64,000 bases of DNA from Trichococcus patagoniensis (GTDB lineage Bacteria > Bacillota > Bacilli > Lactobacillales > Aerococcaceae). The stretch's first letter is position 1. Each line of letters opens with the position of its first letter. The notes under the pieces are model-generated. The model searched no databases, was not told the origin of the DNA, and was given only the letters and a program-made list of their open reading frames with translations. Positions 8,687-16,031 of the stretch are shown here, one piece after another. The stretch is from the NCBI RefSeq assembly GCF_003051085.1, contig NZ_QAOM01000006.1, positions 1 through 64,000 of the forward strand, given 5' to 3'. The position numbers and the translations under genes are program-made.

Positions 8687-10138
8687 CTATTTTTCTGAAT
8701 TCTTCAGGTACAGCACCGTTTCCTTGTCGGAGGCAGTCGGCAAAACGTAGGCGGTCTTGTATTTCTCATGGCCTTTACCGGTCACCAGGATCCAATCGCC
8801 TTTCCGAGAATCATTCACGGCTGTTTGGATGGCCAATGTCCTGTCCATCATGACGTCAATTTTATGCATCCCTGCAAATTTTTGCTGATACTCGGCATAT
8901 TCCTGCCTCATCGTTTCTTCCGGAACATCATTCAGATCGTCGGTCGTCAAGATCACGCGCGCACTCTGGGCTGTCGAATCCGCGATCATTTCATCCCGCT
9001 TCGTCGCATCCCGGTTGCCGCGGAAGCCGAAGATATGCGTGATCCGCTCGGCACCGTCCTTATGCATCGATGTCAAAATGGAACTGACCGCTTCCGGTGT
9101 ATGCGCGTAATCGACGATACAGTGGACCCCATTCTTCAGATCGACGATTTCGTACCTGCCCGGCACGCCCGCAAAAGAACGCATCTGTTCCGTGACAGCC
9201 GCCAACGGATAGCCGAGATCCTGAATGACAGCACCCGCCATCGCGATATCGTAAAGATTGTGTTCACCGGGCATATGCGGATCCAGCGCCGCCAACTTAC
9301 CCGAAATGTCCAATGTGACCGCTTGGTTCGTCATCTTTTTGATGGACATAACGGCATCCTCTTGATGACCCACGGTGATTACCGGAGTCCCCTTTGCGAC
9401 CAGACGCTGCGCCAATTTCAAACCCCAGCTGTCATCGGTATTGACGACCGCTTCCCCATCCGGCTTCAGCTTGTTGAACAGAAGCGCCTTGGCTTCGAAA
9501 TAGGCCGCCATCGTTTTGTGGTAATCCAAATGGTCGTGCTGCAGATTCATGAACAAAGCGTAATCGAAAGCGACACCCTCCAGACGGTATTGCTTCAGGC
9601 CGTGCGAGGACACTTCGATGACAACAAAGTCATCATTTGAAGCCGCAATCAACTCATGCACCTTTTCGGCATTCGGTGTCGTGTTCGGCGTCGAATATTG
9701 GATCCCGTTGATTTCATTGTAGATGGTGCCGATCAGGGAAACGCTAAAGCCTTGTTGCTCCAGTAAGTGCTTAAGGAAAAAAGCAGTCGTCGTCTTCCCG
9801 TTCGTGCCGGTAATGCCGATGACGCGTTTCCTGCCGGAAGGATGCTGATAGAACTTATCCGCCAACTGTCCCAAAGCTTGGCGACTGTTGGCGACTTGTA
9901 GGTAAGGAATCGGTAATGCCTCTGGGCTATCGTGTTCGCCGACGATCAAAGCGGCCCCTTGTGCGATTGCATGCGGGATATAATCATGGCCATCCTGTTC
10001 AAAGCCAGCGATGGCGACAAATACCATTCCGTCCGTGATGTCCCTGGAACTATCGGTAATGCCGGTGATTATTTGTTCTCCATCCCACTTCGGCTGCTCT
10101 CCCAGCTGATAATCAGACAGCATTTCTTTCAGTTTCAT
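8687..10138 (-). CDS. murE: UDP-N-acetylmuramoyl-tripeptide synthetase
   Basis: A 483-residue Mur ligase adding the third amino acid to UDP-MurNAc-L-Ala-D-Glu in cytoplasmic peptidoglycan synthesis. It shows the UDP-binding N-domain (GITDSSRDITDGMVFVAI), the ATP loop GITGTNGKTTT, the carbamylated-lysine region and the C-terminal domain. At the amino-acid-selecting position, DAP-type enzymes have DNPR; here it reads DDLN, which argues for L-lysine (or ornithine). That fits the Lys-type wall of Trichococcus and relatives. It is a lone gene, not inside a dcw cluster, as is usual for MurE in lactic acid bacteria. Confidence 0.9.
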   Translation of the reverse strand: MKLKEMLSDYQLGEQPKWDGEQIITGITDSSRDITDGMVFVAIAGFEQDGHDYIPHAIAQGAALIVGEHDSPEALPIPYLQVANSRQALGQLADKFYQHPSGRKRVIGITGTNGKTTTAFFLKHLLEQQGFSVSLIGTIYNEINGIQYSTPNTTPNAEKVHELIAASNDDFVVIEVSSHGLKQYRLEGVAFDYALFMNLQHDHLDYHKTMAAYFEAKALLFNKLKPDGEAVVNTDDSWGLKLAQRLVAKGTPVITVGHQEDAVMSIKKMTNQAVTLDISGKLAALDPHMPGEHNLYDIAMAGAVIQDLGYPLAAVTEQMRSFAGVPGRYEIVDLKNGVHCIVDYAHTPEAVSSILTSMHKDGAERITHIFGFRGNRDATKRDEMIADSTAQSARVILTTDDLNDVPEETMRQEYAEYQQKFAGMHKIDVMMDRTLAIQTAVNDSRKGDWILVTGKGHEKYKTAYVLPTASDKETVLYLKNSEK

Positions 10139-10359
10139 GGATTTGCTCCTTTAATGATGTTGTAGCGAGTTTCAGTATACTTTCCAAATGCGAAGTTTTT
10201 ATGAATTTTTGTAAGAAACACGCTTTGCTCTGTACAGGATATAACATCACGGCATTTTCCGGTACTGTTATGTTGCAGAAATTGGCAGTGGCTGGTGGAA
10301 ACATTGTGATAGCCCTTGATCATTCAAACTTGCCTTATCGATTTCGGAAAACTTCCCGG

Positions 10360-11025
10360 TCATCCTTTTTGCGCATTCAGTATTTCCCACACGACCGTTA
10401 CCGTATCGCTGTTGCTTATGTCTTCCGGCTCGAGATCAATCATCGGAGCACTGTCATAAGCCATCTTCGATGAGGCTTCATAAATGCGGGAGCGCACTTC
10501 GATTTCGCCCCAATCGTAATCGATCGCCAAAATTTTCCCGAGCATGACACCGCCCGCAGCAGCCAATATCTGTGCCTTCGCCTTGGCGTCACGCACGGCA
10601 TCCTCAAGCAGGGCTTGCTCGACCGCCTGCCGATCCTTCATGAAAAAATAGACCGAGAATTCCGGATCCGCTTCGCAAGTCGACAAAGCTAACAGGATTT
10701 CGCCAAGGCGCTTGCTGTCGTTTCCGAAGGTTACCTTCAGGTCGTTCCGGTAGCGGTAGCCCAGGAAGTAGCGCTTGTTTTCGCCGCGGAAGTCATTCCT
10801 GTACTCATACGCGCTGTCGATCGAAAAGTGCGTGGAGCGGATTTCCTTTTTCGGGAATCCAAGCGGCAACAGCGTTTCCCGGACCTGATCCAAAGCCAAG
10901 GCCGCATGTTGCATCGCCAATTCATACGTGTCCTTGATGTCCTCCAACTGCAGTGAAATGGCGATCGCATCCGGTGGCGCGCTGGCGAAACCTTTGCCCT
11001 TGACAGTCATTCTTGAAATTCCCAT
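10360..11025 (-). CDS. SIMPL domain protein (DUF541)
   Basis: A 221-residue SIMPL (DUF541) protein. The domain spans nearly the whole chain, beginning with MTVKGKGFASAPPDAIAISL and including the DAVRDAKAKAQILAAAGG helix typical of the family. Family members often sit in the envelope, but this one lacks a signal peptide and is probably cytoplasmic. Function unknown. A frame extends 24 codons upstream, but AAGGGG 9 nt before the ATG at 11025 picks the start. No partner gene is apparent. Confidence 0.8.
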   Translation of the reverse strand: MGISRMTVKGKGFASAPPDAIAISLQLEDIKDTYELAMQHAALALDQVRETLLPLGFPKKEIRSTHFSIDSAYEYRNDFRGENKRYFLGYRYRNDLKVTFGNDSKRLGEILLALSTCEADPEFSVYFFMKDRQAVEQALLEDAVRDAKAKAQILAAAGGVMLGKILAIDYDWGEIEVRSRIYEASSKMAYDSAPMIDLEPEDISNSDTVTVVWEILNAQKG

Positions 11026-11207
11026 TTTAGTTATCCCCTTTTTGAACGAATCTGGTTCATTTTCCTTAATCCTAGCAACCGGAAAGCGGTTTCGCAAAAA
11101 TTAAGCTCCGATTACCGAAAAAACTATTACTGGATGTGGCTGATCGGGTTTGCTAGCGGAGTTCTTGGCTGCTGTCGACATTCATAAGCTATGTTTTCCT
11201 CTGAAAC

Positions 11208-11432
11208 CCGACATATTGGTATTTTGTCGGCTTTTCCACTTTCTTCACTCTTCAAATAGTCGACCGATTGGCATTCTGTCGACTGTTCAGGATACTGTCT
11301 TGGGCGTACGCCCGACAGATTGGCGTTTTGTCTGGTATTTTGGGGTCTCCGGTAATCGTTCACCCGACAAATACATAATCTCTCGACAGTGCGGGATACC
11401 ATCCTGGGCGTACGCCCGACAGATAAGCCTAT
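11208..11432. repeat. five-unit tandem hairpin array, exact 52-bp period
   Basis: CGAC cores occur at 11209, 11261, 11313, 11365 and 11417, exactly 52 bp apart. Units 1 to 3 form hairpins such as CCGACA...TGTCGG (11208-11230) and GTCGAC...GTCGAC (11259-11283). The linkers before units 3 and 5 share GATAC..TC.TGGGCGTACGCCCGACAGAT almost unchanged, including the palindrome GGGCGTACGCCC. The array fills the 435-bp gap between two minus-strand genes. There is no coding frame and no T-run. Confidence 0.8.
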
Positions 11433-11460
11433 CGAGTATGCCAAACAAAAAAACAGCCGT

Positions 11461-11931
11461 TCAAGACGACTGTCGGGTTTCTTCCGCATTCTGTTTCTTT
11501 ACCGAAAGCCAATCGACTAACGTACGCACACCATACGTCAAAGGGATCGAAAGGTGTATGGCTATCTGCAGACCGTGCAGCAGCAGGAATTCCACGGTAT
11601 TGATCGGATCAGGAAGATCCATGCCAAAATGATACAACTGATAAGCCCGTTGCACCTGCAGTCCGGCCATCACCAGAAAAAAGGCGTTGCTCAAAAATGG
11701 TCGGCGCGTATATTGGTCAAAGAAAGCGTGCCGATAAACTACGTTAACCAAAAAGAACAGGGCACTGATCATGATGATGACCATGATTGCATTTTTGTAA
11801 GAAATCCCGCCAAGGGTATCATCCGGCCTAGAGATATAAACAAGAAGCAATACTGTCATCAACAATAAACTATAAAAGCCGAATTTGTAGCGAACCTTTT
11901 TCTGATACTCATCATAAAATTTCAAATTCAT
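11461..11931 (-). CDS. small integral membrane protein, unknown function
   Basis: A 156-residue protein with about four hydrophobic segments (FYSLLLMTVLLLVYI, AIMVIIMISALFFLVNVVY, FLSNAFFLVMAGLQV and LLLHGLQIAIHLSIPLTYG) and a charged C-terminal tail. I do not recognise the family. Its ATG lies inside the end of the upstream nucleotidyltransferase-like gene (4-nt overlap), so both are probably made from one mRNA. The 52-bp-period array begins right after its stop. Confidence 0.6.
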   Translation of the reverse strand: MNLKFYDEYQKKVRYKFGFYSLLLMTVLLLVYISRPDDTLGGISYKNAIMVIIMISALFFLVNVVYRHAFFDQYTRRPFLSNAFFLVMAGLQVQRAYQLYHFGMDLPDPINTVEFLLLHGLQIAIHLSIPLTYGVRTLVDWLSVKKQNAEETRQSS

Positions 11932-12704
11932 CCCTCCATAGCTTCCGCAAAAGATCCGACCAATACGTTCATTTCACTTTCCAGCATATCGATTTCGCAA
12001 TAGGCAAGCTTCGGGTTGTTCGCGGCAAAATATCGGTAAACTTGGTTCACGCGCACGCGGAATTGTTTCGGGGTGATTGGCAACTGGTTCGCATGCTTCA
12101 CACCACCCTTCTCGCTGAGCAGGAACTTCCCGTTCAGCGCATGAATGACCTGAACCCAAGAGCTGACTGCCTGGAAGAAACTGCCGCTGGCGTAATGGAT
12201 GCCCCCCTGCATAGCCGAACTGTGGCCATTATCGAGCGAAAGTGCCGCCTCCTTCATGAAATAAGCAATTGTTGCTTGGCGCAACTTTTCCGGGTATGCC
12301 TCTTGCGCTGAAAGTTTTTTCTTCATTGCGGTAATCGGACGGTCCGGTGTTTCCCAAAGAATCCTGCCATAATGGATTTCAGCGGCATAGCTGCTGTTCA
12401 CGATACCGAAAGGATGACCGCTCTCGTGCTTGATCGTAATCTTCCCGTCAAGGCAATCCGCAATGGCGTGCACCACAGGATCAATTTCCCTTAGATTGTA
12501 ATGTATCGAAACCTCAATATCATCCACCCGGCGAACCACTCGTTCCAGCTCCTGATCGGACAGTTCTCCGGCGACATAGTACAGCAAAATAGCTGATTCC
12601 ATGCTATTGCCTCCAATGCTGCAACCCACGATGCCTTTCAATCCGGGAATGCTTTTCAGTTCGCTCACAATTTTCTCTCTGTTCACTTCGTTCACACACG
12701 TCAC
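11928..12704 (-). CDS. nucleotidyltransferase-like protein with degenerate active site
   Basis: A 258-residue protein that I read as a distant nucleotidyltransferase with a C-terminal helical domain (DUF4037-like layout). GIVGCSIGGNS stands where active enzymes have a GGSxxxGxxxxxSDxD motif. The following SAILLYYV lacks the metal-binding aspartates. YAAEIHYGRILWE resembles the palm strand, and the helical tail (SSFFQAVSSWVQVIHALN-like, actual GSFFQAVSSWVQVIHALNGK) resembles the substrate-binding helices. If so, it is a catalytically dead homologue. The assignment is by eye and uncertain. Overlaps the small membrane protein gene downstream. Confidence 0.45.
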   Translation of the reverse strand: MTCVNEVNREKIVSELKSIPGLKGIVGCSIGGNSMESAILLYYVAGELSDQELERVVRRVDDIEVSIHYNLREIDPVVHAIADCLDGKITIKHESGHPFGIVNSSYAAEIHYGRILWETPDRPITAMKKKLSAQEAYPEKLRQATIAYFMKEAALSLDNGHSSAMQGGIHYASGSFFQAVSSWVQVIHALNGKFLLSEKGGVKHANQLPITPKQFRVRVNQVYRYFAANNPKLAYCEIDMLESEMNVLVGSFAEAMEG

Positions 12705-12912
12705 CTCGTATTTTTCTGATGGAAAAACTTATCGGAGCGGCCGGTTGGGAAATTTCAAACAACCATAATCACTGGTTCCCGGCCTTAAATCGTGCAATCT
12801 AATTACTTTTATCCTATCATTTTTGGGCGATTATCGCAATTTTGACAATGTTATCAGCTTATCAGGATCATTCGCTTTTGAAGTAGAGCCAAAATACTGC
12901 TGCTTATTCCCC

Positions 12913-12941
12913 TTGTCTGCCCCCTGAAAGCATGCTATCAT
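12913..12941 (+). promoter_or_regulatory. promoter of the riboswitch-antiporter unit
   Basis: -35 TTGTCT (12913-12918), a 17-bp spacer and -10 TATCAT (12936-12941). Transcription would begin near 12948, just before the aptamer. Confidence 0.7.
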
Positions 12942-12952
12942 ATTATTTATAT

Positions 12953-13046
12953 CAGGGAATGAATGTCTCCCTAAGCCAATCGCTTAAACCGCTTATACAA
13001 GCTGATGACTTCTGCGCAATAGGCGCAGTCCGTCTTCAGCTTTTTT
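12953..13046 (+). promoter_or_regulatory. fluoride riboswitch (crcB RNA) with transcription terminator
   Basis: The 5' leader matches the fluoride aptamer: a P1 hairpin GGGAATGAATGTCTCCC, then AAACCGC, and the diagnostic GCTGATGACTTCTGC (13001-13015). The last element is also the 5' arm of a terminator: AAGCTGA...TTCAGCTTTTTT (12999-13046), with an inner TGCGC/GGCGCA stem. Ligand binding would therefore compete with termination, an ON switch. An insert of about 12 nt sits between P1 and the AACCGC strand. It precedes a cation/proton antiporter, one of the gene types known to lie under fluoride riboswitches. Confidence 0.8.
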
Positions 13047-13073
13047 AGTGGCAAAAATTTGGAGGTGCAGCTT

Positions 13074-14249
13074 TTGATCTACAGTATCGCGCTTATTCTT
13101 ATTCTTGGTTTTCTTCTCAGTTCTCTTTTCACCCGGCTCCAACTGCCCGGTTTGTTGGGCTTGATTTTGACCGGCATCGTGTTGGGTCCATATGGAATGG
13201 ATCTGATGGCGCCGGAATTGTTGGCCATATCCGCGGATATCCGGAAAATCGCTTTGATCGTCATTCTCGTCCGTGCAGGTTTGACCATGGACTTGGGCGA
13301 TCTCAAAAAAATCGGCCGTCCCGCCGTCCTGATGACCTTTTTGCCGGCGACCTTCGAAATTTTGGCGGTCATCCTGTTGGCGCCGAAATTGTTGGGCATC
13401 AGTTTATTGGAGGCTGCCATCCTTGGAACCGTGCTTGGGGCCGTTTCACCGGCGGTTGTCGTTCCGCGCATGATCATGCTGATCGAGAGCGGCTACGGCA
13501 AAGCCAAAGGGATTCCGCAGATGATCCTGGCCGGCGCATCCGTCGACGACGTCTATGTCATCGTCCTGTTCACCTCGTTCATGGGCATGTACACAGGCAG
13601 CGGTTTCCAGGCCATCACACTGCTTTCCGTTCCAGTTTCGATTGCCTTGGGTCTGCTTGGAGGTCTGTTGGTGGGCTTGGGTCTCGTTTTTCTCTTCAAG
13701 ACTTTCCACATCCGCGACACGATGAAAGTCATGTTGGTGCTGAGCGCTTGTTTCCTTTTGGTGACGGTGGAGGATTCGTTCGCCAAATTCATTCCATTTT
13801 CAGGATTGCTCGGTGTCATGGCTGTCGGAGCGACCTTATTGAAAAGACGCCCGGAATTGGCCAAACATCTGAATGACAAGTTCTCAAAAATCTGGTCCGC
13901 AGCCGAAATCTTCCTGTTCGTGCTGGTCGGGTCGGCTGTCGACATCACAGCTTTGGGCGGCGCCGGTTTTGCGGCCGTTGCCTTGATTTTCGGCGCTTTG
14001 ATTTTCCGGATGGTCGCGGTCTTCCTGGCTGTTTCAGGAACAAATCTGAATACAAAAGAACGTATTTTCTCCGCGATGGCGTACACGCCGAAAGCCACTG
14101 TCCAAGCGGCCATCGGTTCGATCCCGTTGGCTGCCGGAGTCGAAGCCGGCAGCGTCATTTTGAGCGTCGCCGTCTTAGCGATCATCCTGACCGCGCCGAT
14201 CGGAGCCACCTTCATCGACCGCACCTACAAGACCTTTCTGACAAAATAA
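13074..14249 (+). CDS. cation:proton antiporter (CPA family), fluoride-riboswitch controlled
   Basis: A 391-residue monovalent cation/H+ antiporter with about 12 hydrophobic segments. Seen are the N-terminal LQLPGLLGLILTGIVLGPYG repeat typical of CPA transporters, ILVRAGLTMDL, and the unwound-helix region AGASVDDVYVIVLFTSF, which carries the paired Asp residues of the ion site. The start is a TTG at 13074, because GGAGG occupies 13061-13065, 8 nt upstream; no ATG fits. Its leader contains the fluoride riboswitch and terminator, so expression should rise with fluoride. That suggests a role in pH or ion balance during fluoride stress rather than general salt tolerance. Confidence 0.85.
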   Translation: MIYSIALILILGFLLSSLFTRLQLPGLLGLILTGIVLGPYGMDLMAPELLAISADIRKIALIVILVRAGLTMDLGDLKKIGRPAVLMTFLPATFEILAVILLAPKLLGISLLEAAILGTVLGAVSPAVVVPRMIMLIESGYGKAKGIPQMILAGASVDDVYVIVLFTSFMGMYTGSGFQAITLLSVPVSIALGLLGGLLVGLGLVFLFKTFHIRDTMKVMLVLSACFLLVTVEDSFAKFIPFSGLLGVMAVGATLLKRRPELAKHLNDKFSKIWSAAEIFLFVLVGSAVDITALGGAGFAAVALIFGALIFRMVAVFLAVSGTNLNTKERIFSAMAYTPKATVQAAIGSIPLAAGVEAGSVILSVAVLAIILTAPIGATFIDRTYKTFLTK

Positions 14250-14253
14250 AAAC

Positions 14254-14288
14254 GAGGCGCCCTGTCCATCCAACGGACAGGGCGCCTC
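14254..14288. terminator. bidirectional terminator
   Basis: A perfect 14-bp stem, GAGGCGCCCTGTCC / GGACAGGGCGCCTC, between the convergent antiporter and methyltransferase genes. Confidence 0.85.
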
Positions 14289-14295
14289 AGTCGTT

Positions 14296-15042
14296 TCAAC
14301 GTTTCTGCATGATATAGAAAACATAGTTGTAATAGGCACTGTATTTTTCGAAATGCTTCATTTCCTGGTGGTTTTCTTCCACCAAAGCTTTTGCGTCCTC
14401 ACTGTGGCCGTGCCTTTCCAGGAATGCCGCTTCATTTTTCTCATAGTAATGGTAGTAATGGCTCGTCCAGTCCGATTCTGGCAGGACGAAATGAGCCACC
14501 GGGATGTAGCCGGCATCCTCCACTTGAGCAATCTTTTCCGCAATCGTCCCCATTTCCGGATAGACGTCGGTCCAATACTTTTCCACAATCTGCGGACGCT
14601 CAGGAGTCAGCCAGGAAATTTCCGAAACAACCAAGTATCCGTCTTTTTTCAGCAATGGTCTCCACTCACGGATGCCTCTGGAAAAGCCGATGTTGTAGAT
14701 GGCACCTTCTGCCCAGATGACATCTAAAGATTCGGGAGCGAAGGCAAGCTGTTCCATATCCATCTCTTTGACCGTCAGACGGTTCGAGATGCCTTGTTCC
14801 AGGACTTTGTGTTTGAGGATGCTCAAAAATTCCTTGCTGCTGTCGACCGCAGTGATATGGGCTGGCGTCTGTTCGCTCAGCACCATGGTCTGCGCGCCGG
14901 TTCCGCAGCCTACATCCAGAAGTTGTGCTTGCGGGGTCAATTGCGGCAGAAATTGCAACGCTTTGATGGTGCTCTGTTGGCTGCCTGGACCTTGGCGTGG
15001 GTTGTTTTTATGAAAATCGATGATCAAATCCAATGTTTCCAT
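14296..15042 (-). CDS. class I SAM-dependent methyltransferase
   Basis: A 248-residue methyltransferase. Motif I is LLDVGCGTGAQT (residues about 41-52), followed by the acidic residue of motif II (ITAVDSS) and motif IV (LDVIWAEGAIYNIGF). The C-terminal 80 residues are rich in Tyr, His and Glu and probably bind the substrate, which cannot be named; small-molecule substrates are typical of this size class. It is cytoplasmic. It is separated from the next minus-strand gene downstream by a shared terminator. Confidence 0.8.
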   Translation of the reverse strand: METLDLIIDFHKNNPRQGPGSQQSTIKALQFLPQLTPQAQLLDVGCGTGAQTMVLSEQTPAHITAVDSSKEFLSILKHKVLEQGISNRLTVKEMDMEQLAFAPESLDVIWAEGAIYNIGFSRGIREWRPLLKKDGYLVVSEISWLTPERPQIVEKYWTDVYPEMGTIAEKIAQVEDAGYIPVAHFVLPESDWTSHYYHYYEKNEAAFLERHGHSEDAKALVEENHQEMKHFEKYSAYYNYVFYIMQKR

Positions 15043-15088
15043 GAATTCCCCTCCTGATCTGCATTGTCGTGCCTGTCAGCGTATGGAC

Positions 15089-15727
15089 CTACTGCCGTTC
15101 ACCGACGACTGTGTAGCGTTGCTTTAGATGTCGTTGTCTTTCGATTTCGTCCACCAGCGCAATCGCGTAGTCCGCATAACTGATGTAACTTTCACCCTCG
15201 CTGTTCAGCAGCAGCGTTTCTGCACCTTCCGCGTATTTTCCGGTCCGGTTGCCGTTAGGGTCAAAGTAAGCGGATGGCGATAGGTACGTCCAATTGACCT
15301 TGCTTTCCTTCAGTATGCTAAGGGCCTTAGCCATATTCGTTGCAGTCGGTTTGAAGGCTTCCGGAAAATTGGCCGTTTCCATCACCCGGATCGTTTTTCC
15401 GGGATCCGCGTAAAGGCTACCGGCGCCACCAACGACGATCAAACGCGTTTCCGGCAGGTGCTCCAGTTCATCGATCAAGGACTGCAGCGAGGTGACGTGC
15501 TCCTCTTCCATCCCCGCCGGCGCATTGAACGCATCCACAATCACATCGAATCCTTTCAAATCCTCCACCTGCACATCGAAAATATCCCGCTCCATGATGG
15601 CTACGCTTTTGTCTGCGAGCTTGGCGGGATTCCGGATGATGGCGGTCACCTCATGTCCCCGGGCATGTGCTTCTTCCAAAATCAACCTGCCTTGTCTGCC
15701 TGTCGCTCCGATGATTCCGATCTTCAC
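15089..15727 (-). CDS. NAD(P)-binding oxidoreductase (NmrA/YwnB type)
   Basis: A 212-residue atypical SDR with a single Rossmann domain. It opens with the dinucleotide motif IGIIGATGRQG, followed by IRNPAKL and, at the end of strand 5, LIVVGGAGSLY. Proteins of this group (YwnB and biliverdin-reductase-B-like) reduce small substrates or act as redox-sensing regulators; the present substrate is unknown. It stands between a methyltransferase and a MATE gene, all on the minus strand but separated by about 50 and 300 bp, so operon membership is doubtful. Confidence 0.8.
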   Translation of the reverse strand: MKIGIIGATGRQGRLILEEAHARGHEVTAIIRNPAKLADKSVAIMERDIFDVQVEDLKGFDVIVDAFNAPAGMEEEHVTSLQSLIDELEHLPETRLIVVGGAGSLYADPGKTIRVMETANFPEAFKPTATNMAKALSILKESKVNWTYLSPSAYFDPNGNRTGKYAEGAETLLLNSEGESYISYADYAIALVDEIERQRHLKQRYTVVGERQ

Positions 15728-15848
15728 TGAAATCCCTCCATCCTGATTTTGAACGTCTTTCTGTCTCTTTCATTTTAGGATTCCGAGCAATAAAAGTAAA
15801 GCCGGACACTTTTCCGGAAACGAAAACACCCCTTCCCACAATCGCACT

Positions 15849-15889
15849 AAAAAAGCCCTGCACAATCCTTTCGGCTCTGCAAGGCTTTT
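15849..15889 (-). terminator. terminator after the MATE gene and its 3' inverted repeat
   Basis: Hairpin AAAAGCC.TGCA / TGCA.GGCTTTTTT with loop; on the minus strand it ends in a T-run. It lies beyond the 116-bp inverted repeat. Confidence 0.7.
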
Positions 15890-15908
15890 GCTTTTCAATA
15901 AGATGTCT

Positions 15909-16024
15909 AGCGGGCCAAGCCTACCTCTCGGAAATTAGATAAATCTGACCCATTGCGCTCTACGATGCTCATTCAGGGCCAGATTTCCTAAATTTCTTTC
16001 GAGGCAGAGCGGGCTTGTCCCGCT
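15909..16024. repeat. 116-bp interrupted inverted repeat
   Basis: The two arms of about 46 nt pair almost end to end: AGCGGG..CAAGCC with GGCTTG.CCCGCT, CCTC.CG with CGAGG, and AAATT..AAATCTG.CCC with GGGCCAGATTT..AATTT. The loop is about 20 nt. It begins 8 bp after the MATE stop codon on the minus strand and is followed by a terminator. It could be a small mobile remnant (MITE) or a structured 3' UTR. Confidence 0.75.
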
Positions 16025-16031
16025 TTTCTAT

